The translations under genes were made by a program, and so were the position numbers. The notes under the pieces were generated by a model. That model had not been told where the DNA came from. It saw only the letters and a list, made by a program, of their open reading frames with translations, and did not search any database. 64,000 bases of DNA from G963665085 sp963665085 (GTDB taxonomy: Bacteria; Bacteroidota; Bacteroidia; Bacteroidales; JAAAOM01): NCBI GenBank assembly GCA_963665085.2, contig CAXXXS010000002.1:372001-436000 (forward strand). Reading direction: 5' to 3'. Of the stretch, positions 26,193-34,972 are shown one piece after another. The number at the start of each line of letters is the position of its first letter. The stretch's first letter is position 1.

Positions 26193-26459
26193 TTAGTTTA
26201 AATTAATATTTTCATTCATTGTATCAACATTAATAAATTCTGACAGCTTATTCCCTTTAAACATATTATATAACATAGATTTAATCTCATAAATCTCACT
26301 TGTATTAAACATTGTAACAACATTTTTATGACCAATAGGAACCATTATTTTCCTATTATAAACACTATTTTTATTGAGTGATTCCCAATATTCCGGCTCA
26401 AGATTCAAGAAATATTTACGAAACTGCTCAAATTCTTTTCGCTCAAACGTAAATTTCAA
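26193..26459 (-). CDS. DUF6686-like small protein, probably longer at the N-terminus
   Basis: From the ATG at 26459 the frame encodes 88 residues (KFTFERKEFEQFRKYFLN, then RKIMVPIGHKNVVTMFN). In the same frame upstream, before any start, the sequence reads FIKPTPNGKIFKCTTCNKIHF. Its CxxC knuckle and the following strand are what I remember at the N-terminus of this Bacteroidota family. The true protein therefore probably begins earlier. An ATG at 26557 lies in another frame (MLDNCNLR), and one lost base near 26535 would join the two. It is either frameshifted or starts at a non-standard codon. Function unknown; possibly zinc-binding and related to the neighbouring Cys-cluster protein. Confidence 0.5.
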   Translation of the reverse strand: MKFTFERKEFEQFRKYFLNLEPEYWESLNKNSVYNRKIMVPIGHKNVVTMFNTSEIYEIKSMLYNMFKGNKLSEFINVDTMNENINLN

Positions 26460-26762
26460 GTTTTTATATTCAAAGTGAATCTTATTACATGTAGTACATT
26501 TAAAAATTTTACCGTTAGGTGTTGGTTTAATAAACGTAGGTTACAATTATCTAACATCTCTTATTTTTTTAGTTATTTAACTTTATTCAAAAAAAGAGCT
26601 TGTTTGTTTTTAGATCAATACTAACATGTTGTGATTTTTTGGATAAAAAAAATTAATATTTCAACAAAATCAGTATTAACTCATCTTACCTTTAATTAAA
26701 ACTTTCTAATTACTAATCGAATTAGAAAAAACATTTATATTTTCGGCGAAAAATAATTTAGC

Positions 26763-27422
26763 TTGAAACATAACTTACCCTTAGATATTTTTCCTGATCC
26801 AAACAATGCAGATGTAGACGGATTAGTGGCTTATGGCGGGGATCTTACTCCAAAAGTTGTTTTATCTGCATATCTACAAGGTATCTTCCCTTGGTATAAC
26901 GAGGGAGAACCTTACCTTTGGTGGTCCCCCAATCCTCGAATGATTGTGTATCCTGATCAATTTAAAGTATCAAAAAGTCTTCGTCAGAAAATAAAAAAGG
27001 GAACGTTTGACGTTAAGTTTGATACAAACTTCAATTCAGTTATCCGTTCATGTTCGCATGTTAAAAGAGATGGACAGGCAGGGACATGGATAACAGATGA
27101 GATGATAATGGTATATAATCAACTACATAAAATGGGGATTGCACATTCTGTTGAGACTTATTACAAAGATGAACTTGTAGGTGGTTTGTATGGATTAACA
27201 TTAGGAAAAGTCTTTTGTGGAGAATCCATGTTTCATAAAGTTTCTGATGCTTCGAAAGTGGCTTTCTATTATTTAGTTGATAAACTTAAAGGATTAGATT
27301 ATAAACTAATTGATGCGCAAGTCCCAACAAGTCATCTTAAAAGTCTTGGTGGCGAAGAAATTTCAAGAAAAGAATTCCTGGAACTATTATCTAAAAACAT
27401 GTCTTTAGATATATACTGGTAA
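26763..27422 (+). CDS. aat: Leucyl/phenylalanyl-tRNA-protein transferase
   Basis: The 219-residue enzyme carries the Aat signatures YLQGIFPWYNEGEPYLWWSP (residues 38-57) and GLYGLTLGKVFCGESMFH (about 140-158). It attaches Leu or Phe from aminoacyl-tRNA to N-terminal Arg or Lys of proteins, marking them for ClpAP/ClpS degradation (N-degron pathway), in the cytosol. The start must be TTG at 26763: an in-frame TAA lies nine bases upstream and no ATG precedes the conserved LPLDIFPDP region. It is convergent with the GAF sensor gene, ending 9 bases from it. Confidence 0.95.
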   Translation: MKHNLPLDIFPDPNNADVDGLVAYGGDLTPKVVLSAYLQGIFPWYNEGEPYLWWSPNPRMIVYPDQFKVSKSLRQKIKKGTFDVKFDTNFNSVIRSCSHVKRDGQAGTWITDEMIMVYNQLHKMGIAHSVETYYKDELVGGLYGLTLGKVFCGESMFHKVSDASKVAFYYLVDKLKGLDYKLIDAQVPTSHLKSLGGEEISRKEFLELLSKNMSLDIYW

Positions 27423-27431
27423 AACCGGGAT

Positions 27432-29216
27432 TTATTTTTTTGTTTTCAAATTAGCAATCTCTTCATTTTTCTTTTCCATCAAATTATTTAAGTCCTTAAT
27501 TGTGGCTTCAAGCTCTTGTTCTTTTTCTTCATGAAGCTCATTCATCTGTTCCATCTGCTTTGTCTTACGCTGCATTTCTTCTTGTGTGGCCTGTAACTCT
27601 TCAAGTGTCTGCCTCATCTCTTCTTCTTGAGATGCCATTTTCTCTGCTTGTTCTTTTGTTTCTGTTAACAGCTTGTTGGTATTATCTGAAACCAAAATAT
27701 TTGATATTGATATTGCAAAGGTTTGAGATAAACGTTCAAGGAATTTTACCTCATGCTCTTCTATCTTTTTAAAAGAAGCCAACTCAATGGCCCCAAGAAT
27801 CTCTTCTTCCCGCTTTAATGGAATTATTAATAAATGTGAAGGCACAGCCTCTCCAAGTCCCGACGTAATATGTATATAATCATCAGGAATTTTATCAAGG
27901 TAAATATTTTTCTTTTCCTTAATAGCTGCTCCAACAAGACCTTCTCCAGGTAGAAGTGTTTTTCCTATAGTTCTTTGCCTATCGAAAGCATAAGCCGCAA
28001 TAAGCCGGATTGTCTCTATTTCTTTTGTGCGGGCATTGTGCTCTACATTGTAGATCGCAGACTGGTTAATATCCATATATTCACAAATGCCAGTAACAAT
28101 ATCATTCCCCATTTCTTTTAGGTTAGAACTCTTACGTAAAACATCATTAAATTTTGCTATTCCATTAGCAATCCAGTTTTGGAGATCCAATTCCTCTTTT
28201 CTTTTCGTCTCCTTCTCTTTAATTTTGACAAGTTCTTCTTTTAGCTCTAACATTTTTTTAGCTAACAGCTTATCTTCTATTTCTTTTATATTGTTAGAAT
28301 CATAATCCTGATTTTTAAGCTGGTCGATATACATCGTCAACTTGCTTAAATAATTTTGACCATTTTCAAGAACCGTATTTATTGAGTCTAACTCATCTTT
28401 AAAATACGATGGAAATTCGGGGATTTTATGTTCTTCAAATAGTTGCCTGGCTGAATTTCCTTGTGCTTTTATCTTTGAAACTATAGGTTTTAAAATCAGC
28501 ACAAATAAAACAATAACCAATAAATAAAAAACACCTCCAATGAGTAGTATTCTTCTATTAATTTTTGACAGGTTACTTAAATAATCTGCTTCATCAATAT
28601 TTATAAAAGTGACATAATTATTTTCTAAATTCTTTTTAAAAAATAACTTTCTCCTCTCTCCAAGCCTGTTTTCCGGCCATTGCATCTTTATCTCACCTGT
28701 TTGTGTTTTAGAAGAAATAACATCCTGAAAAAACTTAGTTGTAGAATAGTTTTTACCTTCATCAATTGGATGTATCATAACCTCACCTGAGGGGGAAACA
28801 ACAAAAGGGAAACCATTAACCTGGAATCTCTGATTTCTAACAAAATATTGAAATGATGCTAAAACTGTTTTTTCTATATTTATGCTCAGATTCTCTTTCA
28901 ATATTTTTAAATCCTCTGTTGAAAGACTCTTTTCTAATAAACCAAACCTATCAAAATCATTAATTAATTTTCCCCATACATATTCAATATCATAATCTTC
29001 ATTTTGTGCTGATGCATAAATATTATCAATAGCATCAAGGGCAGAAAACATGGAATTATTTAACCAGGAATCAAAATCTTTATGCTCATTTTGAATTAAT
29101 ACTGTAATAAATACTGAAATAAGTATCCCTGTAATTATTGAGAATAGTATCGCTAGTCGTGGAAGAAGTTTAATTTTTCTTATTCGTGTATTTTGTCGTT
29201 TTTTTTCCTTGCTCAT
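27432..29216 (-). CDS. Membrane sensor with periplasmic Cache-like domain and GAF domain
   Basis: The 594-residue protein starts with a basic tail and one membrane helix (about 20-41). A periplasmic sensor region (42-228, with FPFVVSPSGEVMIHP typical of single Cache domains) and a second membrane helix (about 229-250) come next. A coiled coil (around 290-345), a GAF domain (about 352-515, with DINQSAIYNVEHN and LLIIPLKREEEILGAIELAS) and a Gln/Glu-rich coiled coil to the end complete it. No histidine kinase, cyclase or phosphatase domain is present, so output must go through a partner. Proteins of this build occur in Bacteroidota beside serine-phosphatase signalling. The gene is alone on its strand. 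Confidence 0.8.
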   Translation of the reverse strand: MSKEKKRQNTRIRKIKLLPRLAILFSIITGILISVFITVLIQNEHKDFDSWLNNSMFSALDAIDNIYASAQNEDYDIEYVWGKLINDFDRFGLLEKSLSTEDLKILKENLSINIEKTVLASFQYFVRNQRFQVNGFPFVVSPSGEVMIHPIDEGKNYSTTKFFQDVISSKTQTGEIKMQWPENRLGERRKLFFKKNLENNYVTFINIDEADYLSNLSKINRRILLIGGVFYLLVIVLFVLILKPIVSKIKAQGNSARQLFEEHKIPEFPSYFKDELDSINTVLENGQNYLSKLTMYIDQLKNQDYDSNNIKEIEDKLLAKKMLELKEELVKIKEKETKRKEELDLQNWIANGIAKFNDVLRKSSNLKEMGNDIVTGICEYMDINQSAIYNVEHNARTKEIETIRLIAAYAFDRQRTIGKTLLPGEGLVGAAIKEKKNIYLDKIPDDYIHITSGLGEAVPSHLLIIPLKREEEILGAIELASFKKIEEHEVKFLERLSQTFAISISNILVSDNTNKLLTETKEQAEKMASQEEEMRQTLEELQATQEEMQRKTKQMEQMNELHEEKEQELEATIKDLNNLMEKKNEEIANLKTKK

Positions 29217-29343
29217 TAACGTCGGTTAAATTGTTTATATAAAGTTAAAAAGATAATTCAATTTTAAAATAATTCCTAGAATAGCAGTAAAATAAAATGT
29301 TTACATAGGATTATTACTGAACTCATCTTCTTAAAAATAAACG

Positions 29344-29351
29344 TACCTTCG
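29344..29351 (+). promoter_or_regulatory. Likely -7 box of the NAD(P)H-binding protein gene
   Basis: TACCTTCG, one base from TAnnTTTG, lies 14 bases before the ATG at 29366. The same variant precedes the rhlE-like gene at 30420-30427. Confidence 0.4.
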
Positions 29352-29365
29352 CATCTAAAATTAAC

Positions 29366-30022
29366 ATGGAATTTTATCAAACAGCAATTGTATTTGGTGC
29401 CACCGGACTTGTTGGCAGACAGTTGGTTTTAGAACTCATTCAACATTCGGAATATACCCGGATAAAGGTATTTACCCGACGCAAATTAGACTTCTCTCAT
29501 GAAAAGGTCCATGAAATTATTACTGATTTTAGTGATTGGGATAAAATCTCAAAATCAATGATAGGAGAATCTGTTTTTTGTTGTATCGGATCAACCCAGA
29601 AAAAAGCAGGTTCAAAAGAAGCGTTTCGTAAGATTGATTACAACCTGGTTATTAAGATAGCTGAAATGACATTAGAAAAAAGCATCAGTAAATTAGCTGT
29701 TATTTCTTCAATTGGGGCTGATTCTAAAAGCTCTAATTTCTATTTAAGGACAAAAGGTGAGATGGAAGACAAAATACTTTCCATTCCTATCGCAAAAAGA
29801 ATAATTGTACGACCTTCCTTGCTTTTAGGAAACAGAAAAGAATTCAGGATTTCTGAGCTATTTGGCAAACTCCTATTTTTTTTACTTGGTTATTTGTTTG
29901 TCGGAAAATTAAAAAAATATAAAGGCATCCAGGCCAACAAAGTTGCCAAGGCTATGATAAAGCTAGTAGACAGAAAAGACGACCAGGTGATTTTTGAGTC
30001 GGATGAGTTACAAAGTCTCTAG
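29366..30022 (+). CDS. NAD(P)H-binding Rossmann-fold protein, HTATIP2/YbjT-like
   Basis: The 218-residue protein opens with a short-chain-dehydrogenase-type nucleotide loop, FGATGLVGRQLV (residues 10-21), then FCCIGSTQKKAG and AVISSIGADSKSSNFY, matching atypical SDR proteins of the TIP30/HTATIP2 group. These bind NADPH and may reduce small substrates or act as sensors. The usual catalytic YxxxK is shifted to YLRTKGEME. It stands alone with its own promoter, between a divergent sensor gene and the helicase. The reaction is unknown. Confidence 0.8.
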   Translation: MEFYQTAIVFGATGLVGRQLVLELIQHSEYTRIKVFTRRKLDFSHEKVHEIITDFSDWDKISKSMIGESVFCCIGSTQKKAGSKEAFRKIDYNLVIKIAEMTLEKSISKLAVISSIGADSKSSNFYLRTKGEMEDKILSIPIAKRIIVRPSLLLGNRKEFRISELFGKLLFFLLGYLFVGKLKKYKGIQANKVAKAMIKLVDRKDDQVIFESDELQSL

Positions 30023-30480
30023 AAATATCATCCATTAAACCTGATTTATGCATTAGAAATTATTTTCTTTAGCTCCGGAGGTAAATCTAGGTTATTAAAT
30101 TGATTGTCTGTCATAATAAAAAAATATTTATGCTGTGAAACAAAGGTAACTACCCCCCTATGAATGAATTATTTAGAAAGTTTCTTTTAATAAAGGAAAC
30201 GAGAGATGATGACGTGCTGGTTTACACCAATTGCAATGAATACTAATTTTACTTTCATTTTCTATTTGGAGAAATTTTGAGTAAAAAGGGGCAACGTACT
30301 ATAAAATAATAGTCCATAAAACATAGAATCTTAAAAATATACTAAAGCTGATATGAACAGATTAGTCAAAAAACACATAAATAACTCATAATTATAAAAT
30401 TAAACCCATTTATTAATGCTACCTTCGCTGCTGCCCTAAAGAGGCAAACAAGTTAGTGTTATATATTACAAATATTATTT
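30023..30480 (+). other. Long leader region of the RNA helicase gene
   Basis: About 460 bases without a gene. A TACCTTCG -7-like box at 30420-30427 is followed by a short leader with GCTGCCCTAAAGAGGCAAAC, so most of the region is probably upstream of the transcript. I see no riboswitch-like structure that I can name. Confidence 0.4.
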
Positions 30481-31797
30481 ATGTCATTTCAAAATTTAGG
30501 CTTGTCCGAAGCCTTGCTAAGAGCTATTAGCAAAAAAGGATACACCTCACCCAGCCCAATACAATCAAAAGCAATTCCGTCAGTCTTAAAAGGCAGGGAT
30601 ATATTGGCCTCTGCACAAACAGGAACCGGGAAAACAGCGGCGTTTACCTTACCCCTATTACATATCTTATCTGAATATCCTGGTGAAAAATTCAGGGCAA
30701 TTCGTGCATTGATTTTAACCCCTACCCGTGAGTTAGCAGCACAAGTTTATGACAACATAAAAGAATATGGCAAGTTTTTAAACTTACGGAGTACAGTAAT
30801 CTTTGGAGGGGTTAACCAGAATCCACAAGCCTTAGCAATCAGAAGAGGCATCGATGTTTTAGTAGCTACGCCTGGCCGTTTACTTGATTTACACAACCAA
30901 GGCCTGGTATCTTTAAAACATATTGAGATTTTTGTTTTAGATGAAGCCGACAGAATGTTAGATATGGGATTTCTGCGCGACATTGAACGTGTTATGAAAT
31001 TAATCCCCAAAAAACGGCAAAACTTAATGTTCTCTGCTACGTTTTCAAAAGATATTAAACAACTGGCAAATGGTATTTTAAACCAACCTGTTCAGGTTGA
31101 AGCTACACCCGAAAACACAACCGTGGATGCTATTTCACAAAAGGTATACCGTACTGCAAAAAACAAAAAAATCAGCTTAATTATCAAGTTGATTTCTGAA
31201 GGAAACTGGAAACAGGTTTTAGTGTTTACCCGCACAAAACATGGAGCTAACAAGCTTTGTGATAAGATGGTTAAAACAGGTATCAAAGCAGCCGCAATCC
31301 ACGGAAATAAAAGTCAGGGTACACGTACCAAAGCTTTGTCCGGATTTAAAGACGGAAGCATAAGCGTATTAGTGGCTACTGATATTGCAGCTCGTGGATT
31401 AGACATTCCACTATTGCCTCATGTAATCAATTTTGAATTACCCAATATCCCTGAAGACTATGTTCACAGAATCGGCCGGACTGGCCGGGCAGGGGCTAGC
31501 GGAGAAGCTATTAGTCTTGTAAGTGAAGATGAAACCACGTACTTGTGCGATATTGAAAAACTAGTTGGCATAAAAATACCGGCAACCATTTTAGAAGGTT
31601 TTGAGCCGGATCCAAATGCTTCTACTGAGCCCATAAAACAAGGTCAGAATAGAAGACAAAATGCCAGACCAAAAAAACAAAACAATAAATCATATTCCAG
31701 TAATTCCAACACCCATAAAAATGTAAATTTGAAATCTGAAACAGGAGGAAGAAAAAAAAGAAAAAGAATAGTTATAAAAAATGTCTCAACAAAATAA
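30481..31797 (+). CDS. rhlE: DEAD-box RNA helicase, RhlE group
   Basis: The 438-residue protein has all helicase motifs in order: the Q motif (GYTSPSPIQSKAIP), ASAQTGTGKTAAF, PTRELAAQ, TPGRL, VLDEADRMLDMGF, FSATF, ARGLDIP and HRIGRTGRAG. A basic, Gln/Asn/Lys-rich tail of about 60 residues follows, typical of RhlE proteins that remodel ribosomal and messenger RNA. The LDMGF after DEAD is characteristic of the RhlE branch. It overlaps the next gene by 17 bases, so the small VF530 protein is translated from the same message. Confidence 0.93.
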   Translation: MSFQNLGLSEALLRAISKKGYTSPSPIQSKAIPSVLKGRDILASAQTGTGKTAAFTLPLLHILSEYPGEKFRAIRALILTPTRELAAQVYDNIKEYGKFLNLRSTVIFGGVNQNPQALAIRRGIDVLVATPGRLLDLHNQGLVSLKHIEIFVLDEADRMLDMGFLRDIERVMKLIPKKRQNLMFSATFSKDIKQLANGILNQPVQVEATPENTTVDAISQKVYRTAKNKKISLIIKLISEGNWKQVLVFTRTKHGANKLCDKMVKTGIKAAAIHGNKSQGTRTKALSGFKDGSISVLVATDIAARGLDIPLLPHVINFELPNIPEDYVHRIGRTGRAGASGEAISLVSEDETTYLCDIEKLVGIKIPATILEGFEPDPNASTEPIKQGQNRRQNARPKKQNNKSYSSNSNTHKNVNLKSETGGRKKRKRIVIKNVSTK

Positions 31798-32005
31798 TCC
31801 ATTACACGGAATTACGTTAGAGCAAATCGTTACCGAATTGCAAGCACATTATGGGTGGGAATATTTAGGTTATAACATAAAAATCAGATGTTTTAACGAG
31901 AATCCATCAATCAAGTCAAGCTTAAAGTTTTTGCGACGCACACCTTGGGCAAGGAAAGAAGTTGAGCAATTCTATCTGGAATACTTAAAAAGGAATAATG
32001 GTTAA
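31781..32005 (+). CDS. VF530 family DNA-binding protein
   Basis: The 74-residue product (NPLHGITLEQIVTELQAHYG, then FLRRTPWARKEVEQFYL) is a clear member of the VF530/DUF2132 family. These are small helical proteins reported to bind DNA. The gene begins within the end of the rhlE coding sequence in another frame and is therefore coupled to it. Its C-terminal RRTPWAR motif is the family hallmark. Pairing with an RNA helicase suggests a nucleic-acid-related role, which is inference. Confidence 0.9.
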   Translation: MSQQNNPLHGITLEQIVTELQAHYGWEYLGYNIKIRCFNENPSIKSSLKFLRRTPWARKEVEQFYLEYLKRNNG

Positions 32006-32153
32006 TTTTGGATTAAACATTAGTACTCCTAAGCCAATGCTAAGTAATATTTCTAGTCCATCTTTATGTTTTTAATTTATCGATACTTCAAAGTTTAAAA
32101 AGTTATTTTTTGATTTTAAAATTCTGAATATATTAAGACCCTACATAAAAAAA

Positions 32154-32184
32154 GGGAGACACAAGTAGGCCACCTGTATCTCCC
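32154..32184 (-). terminator. Intrinsic terminator of the outer-membrane barrel gene
   Basis: GGGAGA (32154-32159) pairs with TCTCCC (32179-32184), extended inward by ACA and TGT pairs. On the minus strand the stem is followed by seven T residues. It lies about 75 bases after the stop of the barrel gene. Confidence 0.75.
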
Positions 32185-32258
32185 TAAAGACTAACTAAAC
32201 TAAAGCTAACTAACTTATCATGAAAAAAAAGGTCATCTGAAATTCCATATCTTTTTTA

Positions 32259-34736
32259 TTACATCATCATTTCAAAATCACTACTTTCTGTATCCATTCC
32301 ACCATTATCCCCACCTGAAGAATTATTATTTCTTCCTGTTCTATAATTATTAATTTTATAGCTAAGTGAGATAGAGAAAATTGGTGATTTACCCCAACTA
32401 TCCGACGTAGAGAGAGATGACGCAGAAATATAGGTAGATTTTCTGTGGGCTGTTCCAAATAAATCGCGGGCCCTTAAAGTAAGAGTAAGTTTTTTATCAA
32501 GAAAATCATGACGAACTCCCAAGCCTGTCATTAAGAATGCTTCTCTTTCTCCATCAACAGTTACAGTTGGGCTATTGTACATTGCAAAGATATCGAGCCT
32601 TGTTTTTGTTGGTAATGTAAAGGAAGTATTTGCCCGAAACCTCCAGTTATTACTGTTTTTTGCAACACTTGCACTTTCCGCATTACCTTCTAAATGATAT
32701 TTATAGATTGTTCCTGAAGGCATAAACATCCACCATTTAGTTAATTGTAGATTGCCACTAAATTCAACACCAAGAGAATAGTCTTCATCAAGGTTTGTCA
32801 TAGACATCTCATAGAGGCCTTCATCTGTTACGGTTGTAATCCTTGTCATTTTGTTTACTGTCTGACGGAAATATGATTCAACAGAGACTGATGAACGCCC
32901 AAAATATTTTTGATAATTTAATTCATACGAATTTGCAAATTCAGGTTCAATTTCAGGATTTCCTTTAAAGGCCGTATATCCATCAGAACGAATAGTAAAA
33001 GGATTCATTGATTGTCCTCGAGGCCGGTTCACCCTGCGACTGTAGTTTAATTGAATTTGCTGATCATTAGAGAATCTTTTTGTTATGTATGCACTTGGAT
33101 AAAAATCAAGGCTCTCATATGTAAACTTGTTATTTAGTGTATTTTGATCCAAAGAACGATCTGTGTATTCAGTTCTAAGTCCAAATTTAACATCTACAAA
33201 ACTAAATTGATTTGCATAAGTAAAATACAATGCATGGATATTTCTCTCATATTCGTAGGAATTTGAAGTATTATTATCAATTTCCCACAGTCCAGTTACC
33301 TGGTTCATCTCCTGATAAGTAATATCAGATGTCTCATTTTCTGAACGAAGTTGATATCCAGCTTCTATTGTACCTTTTTCAGAAAAAGGCCAAGTATAAT
33401 CAAGATCTGCCCTAAAATCATAACCATCTGACTCATTAATATTTTCTGTTTGAGTATTTATTTCATTTCCAGGAATAAAACTAGCATCTGTAATATATTG
33501 TGTAAGACTAGTTACATTTCTATCAAATAATGTTTTTGTAACTGTTGTATTAAATCTTATCTCATGTCCTTTATCATTAAATTTATGATTATCTCCAAGA
33601 TTAATAGAGAGGCCGTCCATTGTCATTTCTGAACCATTATCACTAACATAATAATCATTATAAGAACCTACCTCATCCCATTCTCTTTGATTGTCTATAG
33701 TACTATTACCAAAAGAAAACGAACGGTATGTACCTGTTGCAAATATTTTATTGTTGTCTGTAATATCATAATCTACCCCACCTTTAAAGTTATATCCGCC
33801 ACGATTCATTGTTCCATCAGAGTTTTCTTCTAAATAATAAACAGTATCTGTCAAATATTCTCTAAATGATTCTGAGTAACGCTGCATATTTCTATCAGAA
33901 TAACTCAAGCCCCCGGAAAAATTAAATTTCCCTGTTCTGTAATTTAATAGAATATCGCCAGAATAATCAGGACTTGTTCCTGCTGATAAATTTATTATCC
34001 CTGAAGTACCTCTCAGTTTCTGTTTTTTCATGATAACATTTATAATTCCCGCGGTACCGTCAGGATCATATTTTGCAGAAGGATTGGTTATAATTTCAAT
34101 ATTTTGAATTGCACTGGCAGGTAATTGTGTTAACGCATCACTACCTTCTATAATTGATGGGCGCCCGTCAATAAGTACAGTAAAATTAGAACTTCCACGT
34201 AAAGTAACATTGCCATCAAGATCTACATCTACCGAAGGCACATTCTCAAGAACATCAGAAGCAGTACCACCGGCGGCGTTAACATGTTGGCTCACATTAA
34301 CAATTTTTTTATCAATTTTATATTCAACATAATTTTTATTACCAACAATCTCTGCCTGTTCTATTTCCGTTAATGCTTGTTTTAGCGAAATTGGAGGGAC
34401 ATTAATATTTTTCTTATTATTTGAAATTGTTATGTTATCGGTAGTATATTTTTCATACCCAATGAAATTTGCAACAATATAATATTTTCCTGATGGTACA
34501 TTTTCCAAAAGAAAACTTCCATCGGCACCACTAATTGTTCCTGTAACCAATGATGAATCCTGTGCCTTGTACAAAACAATATTTGCATATTCAACAGCTT
34601 TTTTAGTCCCTTCATCATTAACTTTTCCTGTTATTATACCCGATGGGTTAGCATTCGCCTGGTATTGTGCATTTGCTGTAATTACAAATGACATGAATAA
34701 TGGTATAATTAATAATCTAGTAATAATCTTTTTCAT
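32259..34736 (-). CDS. Outer-membrane beta-barrel, TonB-receptor-like (carboxypeptidase-regulatory plus plug)
   Basis: The 825-residue precursor has a signal peptide ending near NAQ (residue 24), a carboxypeptidase-regulatory domain (about 35-115, ITGKVNDEGTKKAVEYANIV) and a plug (about 120-225, with LENVPSVDVDLDGNVTLRG and DPDGTAGIINVIMKK). A large barrel of the outer-membrane beta-barrel family typical of Bacteroidota completes it, with an Asn/Gly/Ser-rich tail ending in DFEMMM. The tail after the barrel is unusual, since a terminal aromatic strand would be expected. It is divergent from a LytS/LytTR pair, which may regulate it; a dyad lies between them. Transported substrate unknown. Confidence 0.85.
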   Translation of the reverse strand: MKKIITRLLIIPLFMSFVITANAQYQANANPSGIITGKVNDEGTKKAVEYANIVLYKAQDSSLVTGTISGADGSFLLENVPSGKYYIVANFIGYEKYTTDNITISNNKKNINVPPISLKQALTEIEQAEIVGNKNYVEYKIDKKIVNVSQHVNAAGGTASDVLENVPSVDVDLDGNVTLRGSSNFTVLIDGRPSIIEGSDALTQLPASAIQNIEIITNPSAKYDPDGTAGIINVIMKKQKLRGTSGIINLSAGTSPDYSGDILLNYRTGKFNFSGGLSYSDRNMQRYSESFREYLTDTVYYLEENSDGTMNRGGYNFKGGVDYDITDNNKIFATGTYRSFSFGNSTIDNQREWDEVGSYNDYYVSDNGSEMTMDGLSINLGDNHKFNDKGHEIRFNTTVTKTLFDRNVTSLTQYITDASFIPGNEINTQTENINESDGYDFRADLDYTWPFSEKGTIEAGYQLRSENETSDITYQEMNQVTGLWEIDNNTSNSYEYERNIHALYFTYANQFSFVDVKFGLRTEYTDRSLDQNTLNNKFTYESLDFYPSAYITKRFSNDQQIQLNYSRRVNRPRGQSMNPFTIRSDGYTAFKGNPEIEPEFANSYELNYQKYFGRSSVSVESYFRQTVNKMTRITTVTDEGLYEMSMTNLDEDYSLGVEFSGNLQLTKWWMFMPSGTIYKYHLEGNAESASVAKNSNNWRFRANTSFTLPTKTRLDIFAMYNSPTVTVDGEREAFLMTGLGVRHDFLDKKLTLTLRARDLFGTAHRKSTYISASSLSTSDSWGKSPIFSISLSYKINNYRTGRNNNSSGGDNGGMDTESSDFEMMM

Positions 34737-34782
34737 TTTATTTTTTTGTTTTCAGTTTGTTAAAAAAACTTGTACAAAGATG

Positions 34783-34797
34783 ATATCAGTCTGATAT
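34783..34797. promoter_or_regulatory. Dyad between the barrel gene and the LytS/LytTR pair
   Basis: ATATCAG and CTGATAT are perfect inverted repeats separated by one base, about 47 bases upstream of the barrel gene start. This is a reasonable operator shape. LytTR proteins usually prefer direct repeats, so the regulator may be another protein. Confidence 0.35.
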
Positions 34798-34972
34798 TTT
34801 TAAAAAAGTAATCTGTGAAATCCTTACATTTGTCGACGACACATGGATTATAAGTAAATAACCATTTGACAGATAATTATCTATCATTCATCGAATATTT
34901 TGATATACTAATAGATTGATTTGAAGTTTTAGTTTTAATTCTGGTAATTTTACACTTTATTTATAGTGAAAG

